Assembly: GCA_021158305.1 (NCBI GenBank)
Contig: JAGGUU010000161.1
Span: forward strand, 1-13,727
Source: Candidatus Bathyarchaeota archaeon
GTDB taxonomy: Archaea > Thermoproteota > Bathyarchaeia > Bathyarchaeales > DTEX01
Direction of reading: 5' to 3'
Length of the DNA stretch: 13,727 nucleotides
The translations under genes and the position numbers were made by a program. Shown here one piece after another: positions 12,378 through 13,727 of the stretch (positions are counted from its first letter, which is position 1; the number at the start of each line of letters is the position of its first letter). Below the pieces are notes generated by a model, which saw nothing but the letters and a program-made list of their open reading frames with translations, searched no databases and was not told where the DNA came from.

Positions 12378-12608
12378 ATGGATGTTGCAGAGGCTGAAAG
12401 CAGGGCGAGAAGATACATCAAGAAAAAATACAGCAACAGGAAAATCAAGATACTCATCAAGGAGACGTCTAGAGGACATGGCAGCTGGCTGGTAAATGGG
12501 GAAATACACCTCAGGAAGGCACTAATCTTTACTGATAAGCGAAGATTCAACCTTAGAGTAAACTCTAAGACCGGCGAAGTCACATACTATAAAGAGATTA
12601 AAACATAA
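12378..12608 (+). CDS. Small PepSY-like protein
   Basis: Encodes 76 residues from ATG 12378. An earlier in-frame ATG at 12291 would add 29 residues, but that stretch overlaps the radical SAM stub in another frame and reads unlike protein, so the shorter form is preferred. AAGGGG at 12361-12366 is about 11 bases upstream. The chain starts with a helix MDVAEAESRARRYIKKKY, then three or more strands including KIKILIKE, WLVNGEIHL and RFNLRVNSKTGEVTYYKEI. The ending (a strand followed by xSKTGEVxxY) is the hallmark of PepSY-like small domains, which often occur in membrane or secreted proteins. No signal peptide is present here. It could be a complete cytosolic domain or the end of a gene truncated by the same event that made the upstream stub. 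The function is unknown. Confidence 0.6.
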   Translation: MDVAEAESRARRYIKKKYSNRKIKILIKETSRGHGSWLVNGEIHLRKALIFTDKRRFNLRVNSKTGEVTYYKEIKT

Positions 12609-12781
12609 CAATGCTGTTCTTCCATCATCTTTTTGGATATTATGTAGAAGTTAGCATAGGGGTGCTAGGGAGTGCAGCTGCCACAAACAGTAAGGCGAGA
12701 ATTATATAAGAGGTTGGTGAATCTGGAAAACTCGGAGCAAACCATTACGGAAGGTATAGGAGATAATCAAGATTGTTACGT
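12609..12781. other. Non-genic stretch with a TATA-like element
   Basis: No gene is supported here. ATTATATAAG at 12701-12710 is a good archaeal TATA-like match and may be a relic of the promoter of the PHP-domain remnant that follows. GTGCAGCTGC occurs at about 12673 and again at 12782, a short direct repeat of uncertain meaning. Confidence 0.3.
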
Positions 12782-12904
12782 GTGCAGCTGCATGTTCACA
12801 CGACGACCTCTCGAGGTACTAAAATCAAGTATGACTCAACAATAACGCCCGTAGAGGCAATCAAAATTCTCCGCAAAAAAGAGCGAGAAAGAGTATCGGA
12901 ATAA
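12782..12904 (+). pseudogene. N-terminal stub of a PHP-domain protein gene
   Basis: The frame from GTG 12782 to TAA 12904 encodes 40 residues. It begins QLHVHTTTSRG and continues KYDSTITPVEAIKILRKK before a charged ending. PHP-domain phosphoesterases open with DLHVHTTYS, followed by a stretch such as ITPEEAIKIAKKKGLD, so the order and spacing fit well. The two His of the HxH metal site are present. The rest of the domain (the GLDxIAITDH motif and later metal ligands) is absent. Frames on either side are closed, so this is a broken gene, not a start error. PHP genes commonly neighbour glycosyltransferases, one of which follows on the other strand. Confidence 0.5.
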
Positions 12905-13094
12905 AATCATAAATAAATTTCAATCCGCAGGGAAATTCCAACCGAAACATGCCCTAAGGGGTTAAAGGGTTAGAAGTTAGAGAAGATATGAGTAATAGCT
13001 CTCACCGCAATATATGGTTAGAGCGACATCTACAAACGAAACTGGACGGGAAGCCGGAATCATAGATTTCACCGTAAATCTCTAAGACTGAGCC
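12905..13094. other. Non-genic stretch before the GT4 gene
   Basis: All six frames are broken and nothing recognisable is present. It contains the sequence downstream of the minus-strand glycosyltransferase, but no clean hairpin plus U run was found. Confidence 0.35.
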
Positions 13095-13727
13095 TCATTT
13101 CGAATGAGATTGCTTAAGTGCTTTCTCGTATAGGTCTTCCATCTTGTTGGCTATTGCTGGCCAGCTGTATCTTTCCTTAACTAGCCTTTTTGCATTAGAA
13201 GCCAGCGAATGGGCTAGGTTGCGGTCGCTTAGAACCATTATGATCTTGTCTGCGAGATCCTCCGCGTCCCCCCTCCTGAAGAGTAAGCCTGTAACTCCGT
13301 CCTTGACGACTTCAGGAATCCCTCCAACATTTGAAGCTATAACAGGTCTTCCAGACGCCATAGCCTCAAGCAGGGTTACCCCGAAGGATTCGCAGTATAG
13401 TGAGGGCATGACGAAGAGGCGGCTCGAAGCATAAAGTTCTGGAAGCTTCTCATCCGGTATAAAGCCAAGCATCGTGACGTTACCCTCCAAGTTGAGGCTT
13501 TTAATAAGCATCCTGATGAAGCTGTCCATGTATCCTTTTCCAGCTATGATTAGATGTGCATTAGGAATCTCTTTCAGGATGAAAGGCATCGCCCTTACCA
13601 GGACCTGTAAACCCTTCCTGTATGATAGGCGGCCTACGTATAGGATGATGGGTTTCTCTGAGAGGTTAGGTTGAATGTTCTTTTCGACGGATTCAAATAG
13701 CTCAACATCTACGCCGTTAGGTACCAC
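13095..13727 (-). CDS. Glycosyltransferase family 4 (GT-B), partial, N-terminus beyond right edge
   Basis: The visible 211 codons are the C-terminal Rossmann domain of a GT-B enzyme that transfers a sugar from a nucleotide donor. It opens with VPNGVDVELFE, the linker before the second domain. VGRLSYRKG (31-39) is the usual glycine-rich strand, followed by HLIIAGKG (58-65) and NVTMLGFI (83-90). The E-x7-E motif is ESFGVTLLE (113-121), and GGIPEVVKDGVTGLLF (135-150) is the donor-binding loop. A short helix and KERYSW (185-190) end the domain. It is cytosolic or membrane-peripheral. It is likely to act in surface glycan, glycolipid or N-glycan assembly, but donor and acceptor cannot be told. The frame is intact to the window edge. 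Confidence 0.92.
   Translation of the reverse strand: MVPNGVDVELFESVEKNIQPNLSEKPIILYVGRLSYRKGLQVLVRAMPFILKEIPNAHLIIAGKGYMDSFIRMLIKSLNLEGNVTMLGFIPDEKLPELYASSRLFVMPSLYCESFGVTLLEAMASGRPVIASNVGGIPEVVKDGVTGLLFRRGDAEDLADKIIMVLSDRNLAHSLASNAKRLVKERYSWPAIANKMEDLYEKALKQSHSK

Noticed and set aside
12263..12583. 106-codon minus-strand open frame.
   Set aside because: It is the antisense shadow of the radical SAM stub and the PepSY-like gene. No family resemblance and no start signal.
12915..12950. TTTCAATCC with GAAAC nearby, reminiscent of a CRISPR repeat.
   Set aside because: It occurs once only, with no spacer periodicity and no cas genes in the window.

Overview
The window looks archaeal, probably from the TACK side and perhaps a Bathyarchaeia-like lineage. 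It carries an archaeal proteasome beta subunit of the second, crenarchaeal-like kind. It has an initiator tRNA with an A1:U72 pair and encoded CCA, several TATA boxes 25-35 bases before start codons (leaderless or short leaders), and small zinc-ribbon, PadR and retropepsin genes typical of archaeal genomes. The lineage is inferred from gene content only.

Layout. 1-1098 (minus): purE then purC, overlapping by ATGA. PurE has class II (AIR carboxylase) motifs, and purC runs off the left edge. 1255-2799 (plus): a complete gene of the tagaturonate epimerase (UxaE) family, divergent from purE. 2884-2961: initiator tRNA-Met. 2962-4531: what looks like the remains of a small element integrated at that tRNA. 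It holds a decayed tyrosine recombinase fragment, an intact two-gene cassette (DUF5678-like protein plus retropepsin-like aspartic protease) bracketed by two nearly identical palindromes, and a degraded copy of the tRNA 3' end. 4720-6098 (minus): a small coiled-coil ORF and a membrane-anchored processive-type family 2 glycosyltransferase. 6099-6685 is a gene-poor gap. 6686-9700 (minus): two abutting radical SAM genes, a B12-binding-type one followed by a SPASM one with a Cys-bearing N-terminal extension. 9847-10461 (minus): proteasome beta subunit with Ala where the catalytic Thr1 should be. 10562-11368 (plus): a winged-helix protein and a zinc-ribbon membrane protein broken by two compensating frameshifts. 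11591-12145 (minus): a PadR regulator divergent from a decayed stretch (12247-13094) that holds a stub of a B12-binding radical SAM gene, a PepSY-like small ORF and a stub of a PHP-domain gene. 13095-13727 (minus): C-terminal part of a GT4 glycosyltransferase running off the right edge.

How it fits together. The housekeeping parts (purine synthesis, initiator tRNA, proteasome) are interspersed with accessory blocks. The radical SAM pair looks like one operon for an unidentified modification. The two glycosyltransferases suggest surface glycan or glycolipid synthesis. The most unusual block is the palindrome-bracketed DUF5678/retropepsin cassette inside the tRNA-associated element. The PadR-to-GT4 interval looks like a site of repeated gene decay.
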